Positions 12,246 through 18,744 of a DNA stretch of 64,000 bases are shown here, in pieces. The position numbers and the translations under genes were made by a program. Where the stretch lies: positions 496,001-560,000 of the forward strand of contig NZ_JAKJXE010000001.1 of the NCBI RefSeq assembly GCF_021728295.1. The letters are read 5' to 3'. The DNA comes from Pseudomonas petrae (GTDB taxonomy: Bacteria; Pseudomonadota; Gammaproteobacteria; Pseudomonadales; Pseudomonadaceae). Each line of letters begins with the position of its first letter. The stretch's first letter is position 1. The notes beneath the pieces are model-generated. The model ran no database searches and had not been told where the DNA came from. It was given only the letters and a program-made list of their open reading frames with translations.

Positions 12246-14380
12246 ATGAATACTCGGTTATTCCCAGCAAAACTCGCGTTGAGCGCTTGGAGTTGATCCC
12301 CTGACATGACATTCAACCAGCTAGTGATTGACGGCACCCACAACCCTGTCCCAAATATGGTACCGAGTTCAGAAGCATCAATGACTGCTTTCACCGGATC
12401 ACGAGCGTGAGTCGCAGCCAGTGCAGTGGTCACTCCACTCAAATCCGTGATCAAGACTCCGTTTATAACATCGAGCGAAACAAGCGACTCATAGTTTTTC
12501 AACCGCGTTTGAAGCAATAGTCCATTATATACAGACGAGACCAATGCATTATAGGCCTTATTAATTTGCTCTATCTGAAATGATTGAAGACTCAGATTTT
12601 TCTCTGTGATGTAGATCGTACCGTTTTCAGACCCCATAACAGCAGTACGACCGCCATTACTACTCCCAGAAGTTATATAGACGGCTATATTTCTACCTGC
12701 ACCTTGGCTTACACTACTTGCTGAAAAATCAAAATACTTTACGCCGGTGAATGCTTCCAGTATCCTGATCTTGTCAAGCGCAGCTTTCTGGGCAAGTTGC
12801 GTGCCGGTGGGCGTTACCCCTCCTGACTGAAGCTCCCAAGAGTATGAAAATTTTATTTTGTATAAATCTGAACTAAGTGACTCCGCGCGCTCGCTAAAAC
12901 TCATCATATTGCCAGTATTTGCCCAAGCATCAAGCAACCCGCCAACCATAGAGAACTGTGTTTTGTAATCAATGGCATGCGAGTATTCAGCTAACACCTG
13001 TTTAAGTTCATCGCTTAGCATGCTTGCTTCACGCAAATCCCTGACAGTACCTGAGCCCTTCATCTCCGGAAGTGATCGGACTTCATCATCAAGCTTGATC
13101 TTGTCGGGAAAATCCCTATAAAACGTATTTTGAGCAAAGTCAATTGTTCCAACCAGTCCGTCGGACTCGACGCCAGTAGAAGGGTCCGTTCGAGTGTACG
13201 ACCCGATGCCAGATATCACGTTACCGTTGTTCGCAGTCGTCGACGCTGCGCCAGACACTTTAATGGATTTGACACCTAAATCACTGAGAGTCTTCAATTC
13301 TGATAATTGTGAAATCCCATCTTGGTTCTTATCTTGCCAGACCATGATCTTGTCAAACGCAAGATCGGCTTGGTCTAAAACGCCATCAGCGTTTTCATCC
13401 AGGTCGGCAATGGCCTCAAAACCACTCTTGGCTGCGGAACCAGTTTTAAGCAGAGTATTAACGCCAAAGAGCTCCGTGCCATTATCAATTGTACCGTTCC
13501 CATTTCTATCCATGACGAAAAGACCGTCGTCAGCGCTCACCCACCCGGTACCAAGCTTATGGCCATCTCCGTCATGGTCGAAAACAATACCGTTGTCTTT
13601 GGATACCGTTTCCACGCCATCGCCGTCCAGGTCTATAACCAGCGGATCAATATAGCTATACGCACTACTAAAATAGGAACTTACCGCAGGAGAGATATAG
13701 TTATCCGAAAATCCTTTGACTAAAGAGAACAACCAATCGCCCCCTTTGTCTCCGATTATCGCAGCGGCCGCAACTCCTACAAAAACTGCAGCCAGAAGCG
13801 GTGCTCCTGCCAGGCCGAGTGGTGTCAGCATAATAGGGATTAACCAGGCTGCAGCTTCCGCAAGGACGGCAGAGCCAATCATTCCGGCAGCTACACCACC
13901 TACTTTGTCCCAGTCCGCCTCAGCCCCGCTTTCAACCGCGGCCGCAGTGGCAAGCCCGAGATTCAGCGAGTCAACGAGCGATCCGCCGACTTCAGCTAGG
14001 CCTGCCTTGCGAGCTTCGCCCGCTGCTAAGGCAACACTTCTGCCGTATTCCGAATATGCATCACTCCCGGAGCTACGAATATTATCAATCGCAGCTGATA
14101 GAGTTGCAGCTGTCTGATTCAAAGTTGCGCGGTCAGCTGCGTTCCCTACTCCATCTGCTAGATTAGCCAAGCTTCGAGAATAGTCTGCCGCGAGATCGGA
14201 CATCTCCCGACCAATTCGTTCATAGTCCGCAGCGGAAGCAGATGCGGCATCCTTGATAATCTCAGAAGATGCCCCGATGGCATTCGTAACGCCTGTCCAA
14301 TAGGCAGTAAAGCCTTCCGAAACGTCATTACTTGCTGCGTCCAAAGCCGAGCTGATTTGCTCCATGGTAATGATTTGCAT
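1..14380 (-). CDS. Giant RTX (hemolysin-type calcium-binding) protein, C-terminus beyond window
   Basis: Open frame from ATG 14380 (GGAG about 7 nt upstream) to the left edge without a stop, at least 4793 codons. Residues 1-240 are alanine-rich and helical, with a hydrophobic stretch at about 173-219. About 240-350 form a calcium-binding module that starts at an Asp245-Pro246 bond followed by LVIDLDGDGVETV and later NGNGTIDNG and DENADGVLD. From about residue 714 to the edge, blocks of GGxGxDxLx nonapeptides alternate with 21 copies of a folded module with the pattern SDTYxFxxGxGxD...LRVSSHF...IDxIxFADGxxW (haemolysin-type calcium-binding related domain). Such proteins are exported unfolded by a type I system and fold in external calcium. 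The exporter genes lie directly upstream on the same strand, and the start overlaps the preceding gene (TGATG). Whether it is an adhesin or a toxin cannot be decided without the missing C-terminus. The 12.2-15 kb part is visibly richer in A+T than the neighbouring core genes. Confidence 0.93.
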   Translation of the reverse strand, partial: MQIITMEQISSALDAASNDVSEGFTAYWTGVTNAIGASSEIIKDAASASAADYERIGREMSDLAADYSRSLANLADGVGNAADRATLNQTAATLSAAIDNIRSSGSDAYSEYGRSVALAAGEARKAGLAEVGGSLVDSLNLGLATAAAVESGAEADWDKVGGVAAGMIGSAVLAEAAAWLIPIMLTPLGLAGAPLLAAVFVGVAAAAIIGDKGGDWLFSLVKGFSDNYISPAVSSYFSSAYSYIDPLVIDLDGDGVETVSKDNGIVFDHDGDGHKLGTGWVSADDGLFVMDRNGNGTIDNGTELFGVNTLLKTGSAAKSGFEAIADLDENADGVLDQADLAFDKIMVWQDKNQDGISQLSELKTLSDLGVKSIKVSGAASTTANNGNVISGIGSYTRTDPSTGVESDGLVGTIDFAQNTFYRDFPDKIKLDDEVRSLPEMKGSGTVRDLREASMLSDELKQVLAEYSHAIDYKTQFSMVGGLLDAWANTGNMMSFSERAESLSSDLYKIKFSYSWELQSGGVTPTGTQLAQKAALDKIRILEAFTGVKYFDFSASSVSQGAGRNIAVYITSGSSNGGRTAVMGSENGTIYITEKNLSLQSFQIEQINKAYNALVSSVYNGLLLQTRLKNYESLVSLDVINGVLITDLSGVTTALAATHARDPVKAVIDASELGTIFGTGLWVPSITSWLNVMSGDQLQALNASFAGNNRVFIGTGIDDSVTGTTENDFLVGGGGADFLSGADGDDVLSGGESSDYLSGGDGADVLSGGSGDDTLYGGNGDDLLQGERGNDYLTGGEGSDVYFFERGWGKDTVINYDTSTAKSDVVEFAADIKSDDVDITREYSDLVLTLRGSSDRITISNYFSADGASAYRLETIRFIDGTTWSIDQIKAMVVRTSDGNDRMWGYSAGDVIDGGLGDDEIYGQGGNDLLSGGAGNDSLSGDEGADSLEGGDGQDNLSGGSGADILSGGSGDDSLSGGYDNDLLIGGNGNDYLAGGEGSDTYRFSRGWGRDTVYNYDNSNNKTDTIEFAAEISPDDILVTRYYDDLILSLRGTTDRITVSNYFNSDGISAYALEQIKFANGTVWSLEQIKPMVLQTTEGSDAIWAYSTDDVISGGLGDDSLYGQGGNDTLDGGAGNDSLNGGSGNDTLTGGIGNDNISGEDGADLVDGGEGQDYLSGGSGADTVLGGEGNDSLDGGADNDILVGGSGNDSLSGGSGSDTYRFSRGWGQDTVYNYDSSNNKIDTIEFAPEISPDDILVTRYYDDLTLSLRGTTDRITVSNYFNSDGISAYALEQIKFANGTVWSLEQIKPMVLETTDGADAIWAYATDDVISGGLGDDSLYGQGGDDNLDGGAGNDSLNGGSGTDRLTGGTGNDYIYGEDGADLIDGGEGQDYLSGGSGADTVLGGEGTDSLDGGADNDILVGGSGNDSLSGGSGSDTYRFSRGWGQDIVYNYDSSTNKSDVIEFSAEISPSDILATRYYDDLILSLRGTTDRISISNYFNNDGVSAYGLESIKFADGTAWSLDQIKPMVLQTTDGADAVWGYATDDNISGGLGDDSLYGQGGNDTLDGSTGNDSLNGGSGNDTLTGGIGNDNISGEDGADQLDGGDGQDYLSGGAGADLLLGGSGDDSLDGGADNDILTGGSGNDSLSGSGGSDIYRFSRGWGQDYVYNYDSSTNKTDAIEFAADILPNDIIVTRASSDLILTLRGTTDRIVVSNYFYNDGVGSYSLESIKFADGTVWNLDQMKVAAVQSTVGDDALWGYATNDALQGGLGNDVLYGQGGNDTLNGDAGNDTLNGEAGNDSLDGGDGNDYLYGGDDADTLRGGAGDDILYGGSGNDVLLSDAGNDYLSGGPGSDTYQFSRGWGQDTIYNYDSDLGKSDAIVFASDISSGDIAVTRSGSDLVLSLNGSNDKIVVSSYFSNDGDSPYQVEQVRFADGTVWTVNQIKSVAAFTSTDGNDVLTGYASDDVISGALGDDRIDGRAGNDVLSGDQGDDTLYGDLGADILSGGAGSDVLYGDDGADKLTGDAGNDRLSGGTGDDLLDGGSGNDYLEGGAGSDTYLFRKGSGQDQIYNYSSSEAAVGKVDILRLEGLTASDILITRQSDDLVIQIKSTGDSIRVNSHFYQDGSASYAIDQIQFADGSIWNGAAIKTEVLKATENADTLIGYQTDDQLAGLEGSDTISGRGGNDVLDGGAGRDALYGEDGNDTLLGGADNDTLMGGAGNDVLDGGAGNDYLDGGYGSDTYLFHRGSGYDTISNGMYGEGLSGKLDVIRLDGLLPSDVSIRRESDDLIVQIRDTGETLRVSSHFSSNVSYGYAIDQLVFGDGSVWDKAYISNALLTGTVSDDALTGYETSDTISGLDGNDTLNGRGGDDVLEGGNGRDTLYGDEGNDTLLGGAGNDSLSGGEGDDLLDGGAGSDSLAGGYGSDTYIFRKGSGQDTISNYAYRDTTLGKLDIIRLDGLNPSQVSIRRDSDDLVIQIVETGETLRVSSHFYSDMSYGYAIDEIHFSDGTTWNQTQITAALLIGTAADDAITGYGSDDQISGFGGNDTLSGRGGNDTLNGGDGKDTLYGEDGDDALYGGAGNDSLSGGDGNDVLDGGLGNDSLDGGRGSDTYVFRKGAGNDTITNGVYNDTTPNKLDVIRLEGLTIDDVSIRRDGDDLLIQVRETGELLRVSSHFNTSPNYSYAVDQLQFSGGAVWDKSQIMAALLLGTEEGDSIQGYDTSDKLIGFGGNDTLSGLAGDDNLEGGDGKDTLSGGDGNDMLFGGADNDSLYGGAGDDVLDGGAGSDALEGGYGSDTYVFRKGSGQDVIRNYVYNDTTPGKLDTVRLEGLTAADITIRRDSDDLLIQIASTGETLRVSSHFASDSVWGYSIDQIQFSDGTVWNNAQITAALLIGTEVDDTIIGYASADRLVGGAGNDSLSGRAGDDVLEGGDGKDTLSGEDGNDTLLGGIGNDSLTGGYGNDLLDGGAGNDTLEGGYGSDTYVFRRGSGQDTISNWAYNDTTANKLDVVRLEGLTLSDVTLRRESDDLVIQIRESGETLRISSHFNTYASYGYGIDLIQFADGTSLDSSQIRAALLIATDGDDSLTGYGTDDVISGAGGNDTIYGSGGNDTINGGEGKDSLSGDDGDDMLSGGVGNDTLNGGAGNDVLSGGADNDSLSGGYGNDTLDGGSGNDSLDGGYGSDTYIFRRGSGQDTISNYAYSDATLNKQDVIRLEGLNQSDVILRRESDDLVIQIRDTGETLRVSSHFYISPIYGYAIDVLSFADGSTLDATQIKALLLIGTQSDDYLVGYESADVLNGLSGNDTISGGAGDDALDGGDGKDTLSGQDGNDTLLGGAGNDSLSGGYGNDVLDGGTGNDSLEGGYGSDTYVFRKGSGQDQIYNYAYNDTTVGKLDIIRLEGLNLTDVRIRRESDDLIIQIRETGEVLRVSSHFSTSSVSGYAIDQVQFADGSVLNNEQIRRALLSGTDGDDNLTGYETNDVMQGFAGNDTINGGAGDDTLDGGDGKDVLSAGDGNDLLLGGEANDSLSGGYGNDILDGGVGNDSLDGGYGSDTYVFRRGGGQDTISNYAYSDGTANKLDVIKLEGLNPSDVIFSRTSDDLIIQIKNSSDYVRVSAHFTSSQVWGYAIDQVQFADGSVMTDAQIRSALLNGTLGDDSIIGYDSADVLTGSTGNDSLSGRGGDDIILGGEGKDSLRGEDGNDVLDGGAGNDTLSGGAGSDTYIFQRGSGQDSIDNSVYSDTTANKLDVVKLTGLNQDEVLLRRESDDLVIQIKDTGETLRVLNHFNSSTIWGYAVDQIQFGNGTVWGKAQIDANLFSPAYVDPVSLSGTSADDVLIGGAGNDTLYGSAGNDVLDGGAGNDRIDGGDGDDTYLFGIGSGQDTVYSYESRAGKRDTVKLTGLNADDVTLSREGSDLIVRINGTPDSLRINYHFISEATAGYQIDRIQFADGSHWDQEEIKLQVLKATAADQTIIGYSTADQLNGGNGDDSINGAEGNDTLVGGTGRDTLSGDSGNDVLLGGDGNDILNGGAGNDVLDGGAGDDRLDGGDGDDTYLFGIGSGQDTIYYAYESRIGKVDTVKLQGLNPADILLSQEGADLLIRVVGSNDSLRVNNHFQSDASAGYQIDRIEFADGSFWDQGAIKALVLQGTDANQSLTGYSTDDVIDGGAGDDTVSGAGGSDTLSGGAGEDVLNGGSGDDLLDGGSGADTVSGDDGNDRLLGGAGNDILYGGSGNDILDGGVGNDRLDGGAGDDIYLFGKGSGQDTVYYANESRADKLDTIKLVGLNVADVTVLRDSYDLVILVNGTADSIRVNYHFMSDAISGYQIDRIQFADGTYWDQATIKSEVMKGSDADQYLTGYAGDDVINAGAGDDTVYGGTGSDTLLGGAGVDTLYGEDGGDSLFGGVGNDYLFGGSGNDVLDGGAGNDRLDGGAGDDTYLFGKGSGQDTIYYVNEMRADKLDVVKLVGLSASDISIAQEGYDLLIRINGTTDSLRVIYHFQGDAAGGYQIDRIQFVDGSYWDQTYIKAQVLIGTDANQSLTGYSTDDVINAGAGDDSISGGSGNDTLSGEAGDDNLNGGSGNDTLSGGAGADSLYGDDGDDTLLGGAGNDYLYGGSGNDTLDGGAGNDRLDGGAGDDTYLFGKGSGQDSIYYANETREGKRDTVQLVGLNASDVSLARDGYDLIIRINGSTDTFRVVYHFLSDATAGYQIDRIQFADGSYWNQADIGTRVLQGTEVDESLSGTAGNDVIDAGAGDDTVNGGAGNDTLNGGVGSDALNGNDGDDLLLGGMGNDVLSGGSGNDVLEGGVG
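9163..11780 (-). repeat. Four 654-bp RTX units, the last ones nearly identical
   Basis: The module heads start at 9163, 9817, 10471 and 11125, each exactly 654 bp (218 codons) apart. The unit at 10471 and the one at 11125 are almost identical at DNA level through the module (for example the shared tract around 10480-10600 and 11134-11254). The units at 9817 and 10471 are nearly identical through the nonapeptide block. This similarity, well above that among the other units, points to recent tandem duplication or gene conversion inside the gene. Confidence 0.8.
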
Positions 14381-14940
14381 CACTTGCTCCGTTTAAAGAT
14401 CCGAGAGATTTCGAAAAATACCGCAACCCAGGCTAGGAACCCGATACTACAAATTCCGACCGACCACAGAAAAATATACAATCGGCTTTCCGCAACATTT
14501 TGAAAGAAACCATACGTTCGATGAGCAGAACTTACAGGAAGTCCGTGTATGATTGGCGCAACTATCACCATTAACGCGAACAGCAAGAGGGTAAACCGGC
14601 GACCTAGACTCGCCGAGGAAAGTTTCGCAAAAGTCTGTTTGGGAAAATCAGTAAAACAATACGCACCAGCGACGATAACCGCAAAAGCCATTGCAGCCGT
14701 ATACGCTCCTGCTAAGGTGCACGGATACAACGAGATCGATGCCATATGTCCTACGTCTGCAATATGGCTCACGGCCATTCGAAACCAATACCCCCCAACA
14801 CTTTCGCCGGAGCAAACTGCTGGTAGAGCGAAGCTCAAAATTGCAATAGCTGAGTAAGCGAAGATCATCAGAAGCTTCAAATGGCCGACTCTAAAAATCG
14901 GTAAAAAAATACCGTGGCGTTCGTTGGGTGATTCCATCAT
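14380..14940 (-). CDS. Small polytopic membrane protein coupled to the RTX gene
   Basis: 186 residues from ATG 14940, which has GGAG and AGGA upstream; a longer reading would need a TTG start at 14955. Four or five hydrophobic segments are visible: LKLLMIFAYSAIAILSFALP, a long stretch around MASISLYPCTLAGAYTAAMA and AVIVAGAY, FTLLLFALMVIVAP, and LYIFLWSVGICSIGFLAWVA. A basic tail (FKRSK) follows. I do not recognise the family. Its stop overlaps the start of the giant RTX gene as TGATG, so the two are probably translationally coupled. It lies between the HlyD-type adaptor and the secreted substrate. The position suggests a role in export, immunity or anchoring of the RTX protein, but this is inference from context only. 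Confidence 0.75.
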   Translation of the reverse strand: MMESPNERHGIFLPIFRVGHLKLLMIFAYSAIAILSFALPAVCSGESVGGYWFRMAVSHIADVGHMASISLYPCTLAGAYTAAMAFAVIVAGAYCFTDFPKQTFAKLSSASLGRRFTLLLFALMVIVAPIIHGLPVSSAHRTYGFFQNVAESRLYIFLWSVGICSIGFLAWVAVFFEISRIFKRSK

Positions 14941-15041
14941 ATTTCCTATCTCCAAAATTAACGCAAGCGATATTGATTGAACACTCTAAGACGAGAAGAA
15001 TTCATACACGTTAACAACTAATGAACGTTCGCTGGTCCGAT

Positions 15042-16463
15042 CTACCGCTCTCGCATACTTTCCGAAATATGAGCTTGGAGTGGACTCAAGAAGTACTCAA
15101 TTACCCTTCGAGTCTCAGTCTTAATTTCCGCGGTAACATTCATCCCTGGAGTCAGAGGAACTGATCGTCCGTCGACTACCAAATGATCAGTTTCGAGTGC
15201 AATTTTACTGCTGTAGATCAGCCCGCGCTTTTCATCCTCAATAGCATCTGTAGACACGCTTTTGACTTTGCCCTCAACAGCGCCATACTTTGTGAATGTG
15301 AAGGTTTCCACTTTAACCGTGACATTCTGACCAATGTGAATAAAGCCAATGTCCTTGTTTTCCAGCATCGCTTCGACCTCCACGGGCTCACCCGCCGGAA
15401 CGAGATACATTAGAGGTTGAGCTGGTGTAACCACGCCGCCGATGGTGTGAGTGCTGAGTTGCTGCACCGTGCCGTCTACTGGAGCTTCAACGGTAGTCAA
15501 GTCCTCCTGATAACGAGCCTTGGACAGTTCCTGCGTCAGCGACGCTATCTTCTGATCAGCTTGCTGCAGCAGGTCGAGCATTGCTCGACGGGTCTGGGCT
15601 ACTACGCTATCTCGGCGTCTCTCCGCCTCATGCTTGGCTGCGCTCGATTGCAGAATGCTGACCTGCTGGACCGAAAGTTGCCTCTCGATATCAAGCCTTG
15701 CCTGCTCTTTCTCCAAATATGCGTGGCGCGCGATGTATTGCTTCTGCAGCAAGTGCTCGTAGTCAGTGGCGAGCTTTGTGGCGATTGGGAGCGTTTTCTG
15801 CAGGCTATCAACTTGAGCCCTGGCACCCTGAATGTCAGCCTGACGCTGCTGAATCTCCGCCTCGGCCTGGTCAAGGCTGCTGCGAAATTCTTGATACTGT
15901 CCCTGAAGCCAACGCTCAGCTGCAAGTACGTGTGCGGGATCTGCGTCTGTGATGGTTCCGGCCAAAGACACCGGCGTGCGTCGGCCGTTAATTGCTCCCA
16001 GCATGGCTTCAGCCCGAGCACTGTCAACACGTGCAGCGAGCAGATCACTTTTGATTCGACCCACATCTGCGTCTGCGGAGGTCGAATCCAGTTCCAACAG
16101 CAACTGACCTGCTTTCACGGTTTGGCCATCGGTTACGTGAATTGCCTTCACGACGGCCGTTTCACTGGTTTGTATAACTTTGGTTTTGCCGCTGGGGATA
16201 ATCTTCCCGCTCGCTGTAGCCACGACATCAATTTTGCCCAGACACGCCCACACAAGCGCAATCGCCGCAAAGCTCATTATGGTCCACATGAAGATCCGTG
16301 GCGCCGGGTGCACCGGTTTGTCTTGAAGTTCTAAAGCTGCCGGCAGGAACTGGACTTCATACGCCAAGCGCTTCGGAACGTCCATTTCCTTTCGCCGGCG
16401 CCAAGACTCTCGCCATGCCCTGCGGTATCGGTGCCCAAGCCCAGCACGTTCGGCGTTAGACAT
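15042..16463 (-). CDS. Type I secretion periplasmic adaptor, HlyD family
   Basis: 473 residues, the usual length for HlyD-type membrane fusion proteins. There is a short basic cytoplasmic start, one membrane segment at about residues 57-76 (MWTIMSFAAIALVWACLG), then GKIDVVATASGKI, typical of the first beta-barrel/lipoyl region. A long alpha-helical hairpin rich in Gln, Glu and Ala follows (about 130-330). The C-terminal half ends with the adaptor signature PLTPGMNVTAEIKT and a terminal region ending SMRER. It links the inner-membrane ABC exporter to the TolC-like channel. Its start overlaps the ABC gene by 8 nt (ATGTCTAA), so the two are co-translated. The substrate is most likely the giant RTX protein encoded downstream. 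Confidence 0.93.
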   Translation of the reverse strand: MSNAERAGLGHRYRRAWRESWRRRKEMDVPKRLAYEVQFLPAALELQDKPVHPAPRIFMWTIMSFAAIALVWACLGKIDVVATASGKIIPSGKTKVIQTSETAVVKAIHVTDGQTVKAGQLLLELDSTSADADVGRIKSDLLAARVDSARAEAMLGAINGRRTPVSLAGTITDADPAHVLAAERWLQGQYQEFRSSLDQAEAEIQQRQADIQGARAQVDSLQKTLPIATKLATDYEHLLQKQYIARHAYLEKEQARLDIERQLSVQQVSILQSSAAKHEAERRRDSVVAQTRRAMLDLLQQADQKIASLTQELSKARYQEDLTTVEAPVDGTVQQLSTHTIGGVVTPAQPLMYLVPAGEPVEVEAMLENKDIGFIHIGQNVTVKVETFTFTKYGAVEGKVKSVSTDAIEDEKRGLIYSSKIALETDHLVVDGRSVPLTPGMNVTAEIKTETRRVIEYFLSPLQAHISESMRER

Positions 16464-18612
16464 TGCTGCCCCCTTGCTGCAGGCGATGGAGACGAGAGTA
16501 GTGGCCAGCCTGATGCGAAAGGAGCTCAGCGTGTGTGCCTTGTTCTACGATTTGCCCCCGATCGACGACCACGATCCGGTTCGCGTCGCGAACCGCGGAC
16601 AACCGATGCGCAATGATAATCACCGAACGCCCCTTGCAGATCGACTTCATGTTCTGCTGAACAATGCGTTCTGACTCGTAATCCAGCGCACTCGTAGCTT
16701 CATCAAAGATCAAGATTCTTGGATTGCCCATCAGGGCTCTGGCAATCGCGATACGCTGACGCTGCCCTCCGGAGAGCGATGCACCGTGTTCACCGACGAC
16801 AGTGTCGTAGCCCTCCGGCAGCTCTAGGATGAAGTCGTGAGCACCCGCCAGCTTCGCAACTGCCATTACAGCTTCGATTGGCGCACCGGCATCGGTGAGT
16901 GCAATGTTTTCTCGAATGCTTCTGTTGAACAGCATGTTGTCCTGGAGCACAACACCGATTTGCCGGCGTAGTGACGATACGTCTGCCAGCGCCAGGTCCA
17001 TTCCGTCTACCAGCACTCTTCCACGCTCGGGGACATAGAGTCGCTGGAGCAGTCTGGTCAGCGTGCTTTTACCGGATCCGGACCGACCCACTACGCCGAT
17101 TACCTCGCCTGCCTCGATGGTGAGACTGATGCCGCGCAAGATCTCCGAGCCATCGGGGCGGTAGCGGAAGTGAACCTCGTCGAATTCGATACGTCCTTTG
17201 ATCGGCGGCAACGCACTCCGCGTGGCTTGGTTCAGCTCGGTGCGAGTATTGAGGATGTCGCCAAGCCGTTGAACAGAAACCCCTGTCTGCTGGAAGTTTG
17301 TCCAGAGTTGCGCTAATCGCATGATGGGCTGGGCTACTCGCCCTGCAAGCATGTTGAAGGCAACGAGTTGTCCGACCGTCAGTTGCCCATCGATGACCAG
17401 ACGAGCGCCTAGCCAGAGCGTTGCAACCGTCACCAGCTTGCCGATCAACGACACGCTTTCGTTTGCAATCGTGGACAGTGTTTGCGTTTTAAACCCAGCT
17501 GCAACGTAACCTGCCAGCTGGTTATCCCATTTACGGATCGCCTGTGGTTCAACTGCCATCGACTTCAACGTGTCGATACCGTTAACCGTCTCCACCAGAA
17601 AGGCCTGGTTCTCAGCTCCTCGCGCAAAGCTGTCATTCAAACGGGCACGGAGTACGGGAGTGATCAGCACTGACACCAGAATGTACAACGGCAGTGAGAT
17701 CAGGACGATCAGCGTCAACCACCCGCTGTAGTAAAACATCACTGCGATGAAGACCACTGAGAACAGCACATCAAGAAGCAAGGTGATTGCGTTGCCGGTG
17801 ATGAAGCTGCGGATGTGCTCCAGCTCCCGCACCCGGGCAACCGAGTCACCGACACGTCGCGCTTGGAAATAGGCGAGCGGAAGAGTGATCAGATGCCTGA
17901 ACAGCTTGGAGCCGAGCTCAACGTCGATACGGCTCGCTGTGTGCGCAAACACGTAGCTCCTGAGCCCAGACAAGCCCGATTCGAAAAGCATCACTCCCGC
18001 GAGTCCTACTGCAATGACATCGAGAGTCGTCAGGCCGTGGTGAACGAGGACTTTATCCATCACGACCTGGAAGAACAGAGGAGTGATCAGCGAGAAAATC
18101 TGCAGGACGAAAGAGACCATCAGTACTTCGCCAAGCAGCTTTCGGTACTTGACCACAGCGGGGATGAACCAGGTGAAGTCAAAGCGCGAGCTTTCCCCTG
18201 GCGCAGCCGAAGTAGCACCTACGAGTAACAGGGTTCCGTTCCAGCGAGCGATCAGCTCCTCCGAAGTAATGACTTCGGGTCGCTGAGCTTTTGGGTCGTG
18301 AATCAGGATTTTGTCCTGATCTAAACGAGCAATGATGAAAAACTCACCAGTGCTGGATTGTGCAATAGCAGGAAGAGGTGTTCGATCAAGGCGGCTGAAA
18401 ACCACTTTAGTGGCTTTGGCCTTCAAGCCCAGTTTGCGGGCTGCAAGTAGCAGCTCCGGCACCTGAAGTGGTTCACCCGAAGCAAATTCGTGCGCCAGCT
18501 GTTCCGCAGAGGCTGCCAACTGGTGAAAACGGGCAAGCATCACCAATGAAGCGAGTCCGGTGTCTAGCGTCTGAGCACCAGCAGGTGCAACACCTGCCTC
18601 ATTGGCATCCAT
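16456..18612 (-). CDS. Type I secretion ABC exporter with degenerate C39 (CLD) domain
   Basis: 718 residues in the HlyB/LapB arrangement. The N-terminal 130 residues are a C39 peptidase-like domain, but where the catalytic Cys should stand the sequence is DTGLASLVMLARFH, and the catalytic His is also missing (EFFIIARLDQD). It is therefore the non-proteolytic CLD that binds unfolded RTX substrates. A six-helix membrane domain follows (about 155-430), then the nucleotide-binding domain: Walker A GRSGSGKST near residue 507, signature LSGGQRQRIAIARAL near 611, Walker B ILIFDEATSAL near 634 and H-loop IIAHRLS near 664. AAGGATG precedes the start. It drives export of the RTX protein across both membranes together with the HlyD and TolC-like partners. 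Confidence 0.95.
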   Translation of the reverse strand: MDANEAGVAPAGAQTLDTGLASLVMLARFHQLAASAEQLAHEFASGEPLQVPELLLAARKLGLKAKATKVVFSRLDRTPLPAIAQSSTGEFFIIARLDQDKILIHDPKAQRPEVITSEELIARWNGTLLLVGATSAAPGESSRFDFTWFIPAVVKYRKLLGEVLMVSFVLQIFSLITPLFFQVVMDKVLVHHGLTTLDVIAVGLAGVMLFESGLSGLRSYVFAHTASRIDVELGSKLFRHLITLPLAYFQARRVGDSVARVRELEHIRSFITGNAITLLLDVLFSVVFIAVMFYYSGWLTLIVLISLPLYILVSVLITPVLRARLNDSFARGAENQAFLVETVNGIDTLKSMAVEPQAIRKWDNQLAGYVAAGFKTQTLSTIANESVSLIGKLVTVATLWLGARLVIDGQLTVGQLVAFNMLAGRVAQPIMRLAQLWTNFQQTGVSVQRLGDILNTRTELNQATRSALPPIKGRIEFDEVHFRYRPDGSEILRGISLTIEAGEVIGVVGRSGSGKSTLTRLLQRLYVPERGRVLVDGMDLALADVSSLRRQIGVVLQDNMLFNRSIRENIALTDAGAPIEAVMAVAKLAGAHDFILELPEGYDTVVGEHGASLSGGQRQRIAIARALMGNPRILIFDEATSALDYESERIVQQNMKSICKGRSVIIIAHRLSAVRDANRIVVVDRGQIVEQGTHAELLSHQAGHYSRLHRLQQGGSNV

Positions 18613-18744
18613 AAAGCATCCTTGCGAGAACCACGTGGGAATGGCTTGACCTAGTAATGGCCATTCGATGGCGCGAATATATCTAAAGTGATTCAGCTTT
18701 GATACACATCCAAGCTGCCGCCCATCAAATTATTTCTAAAAAAT

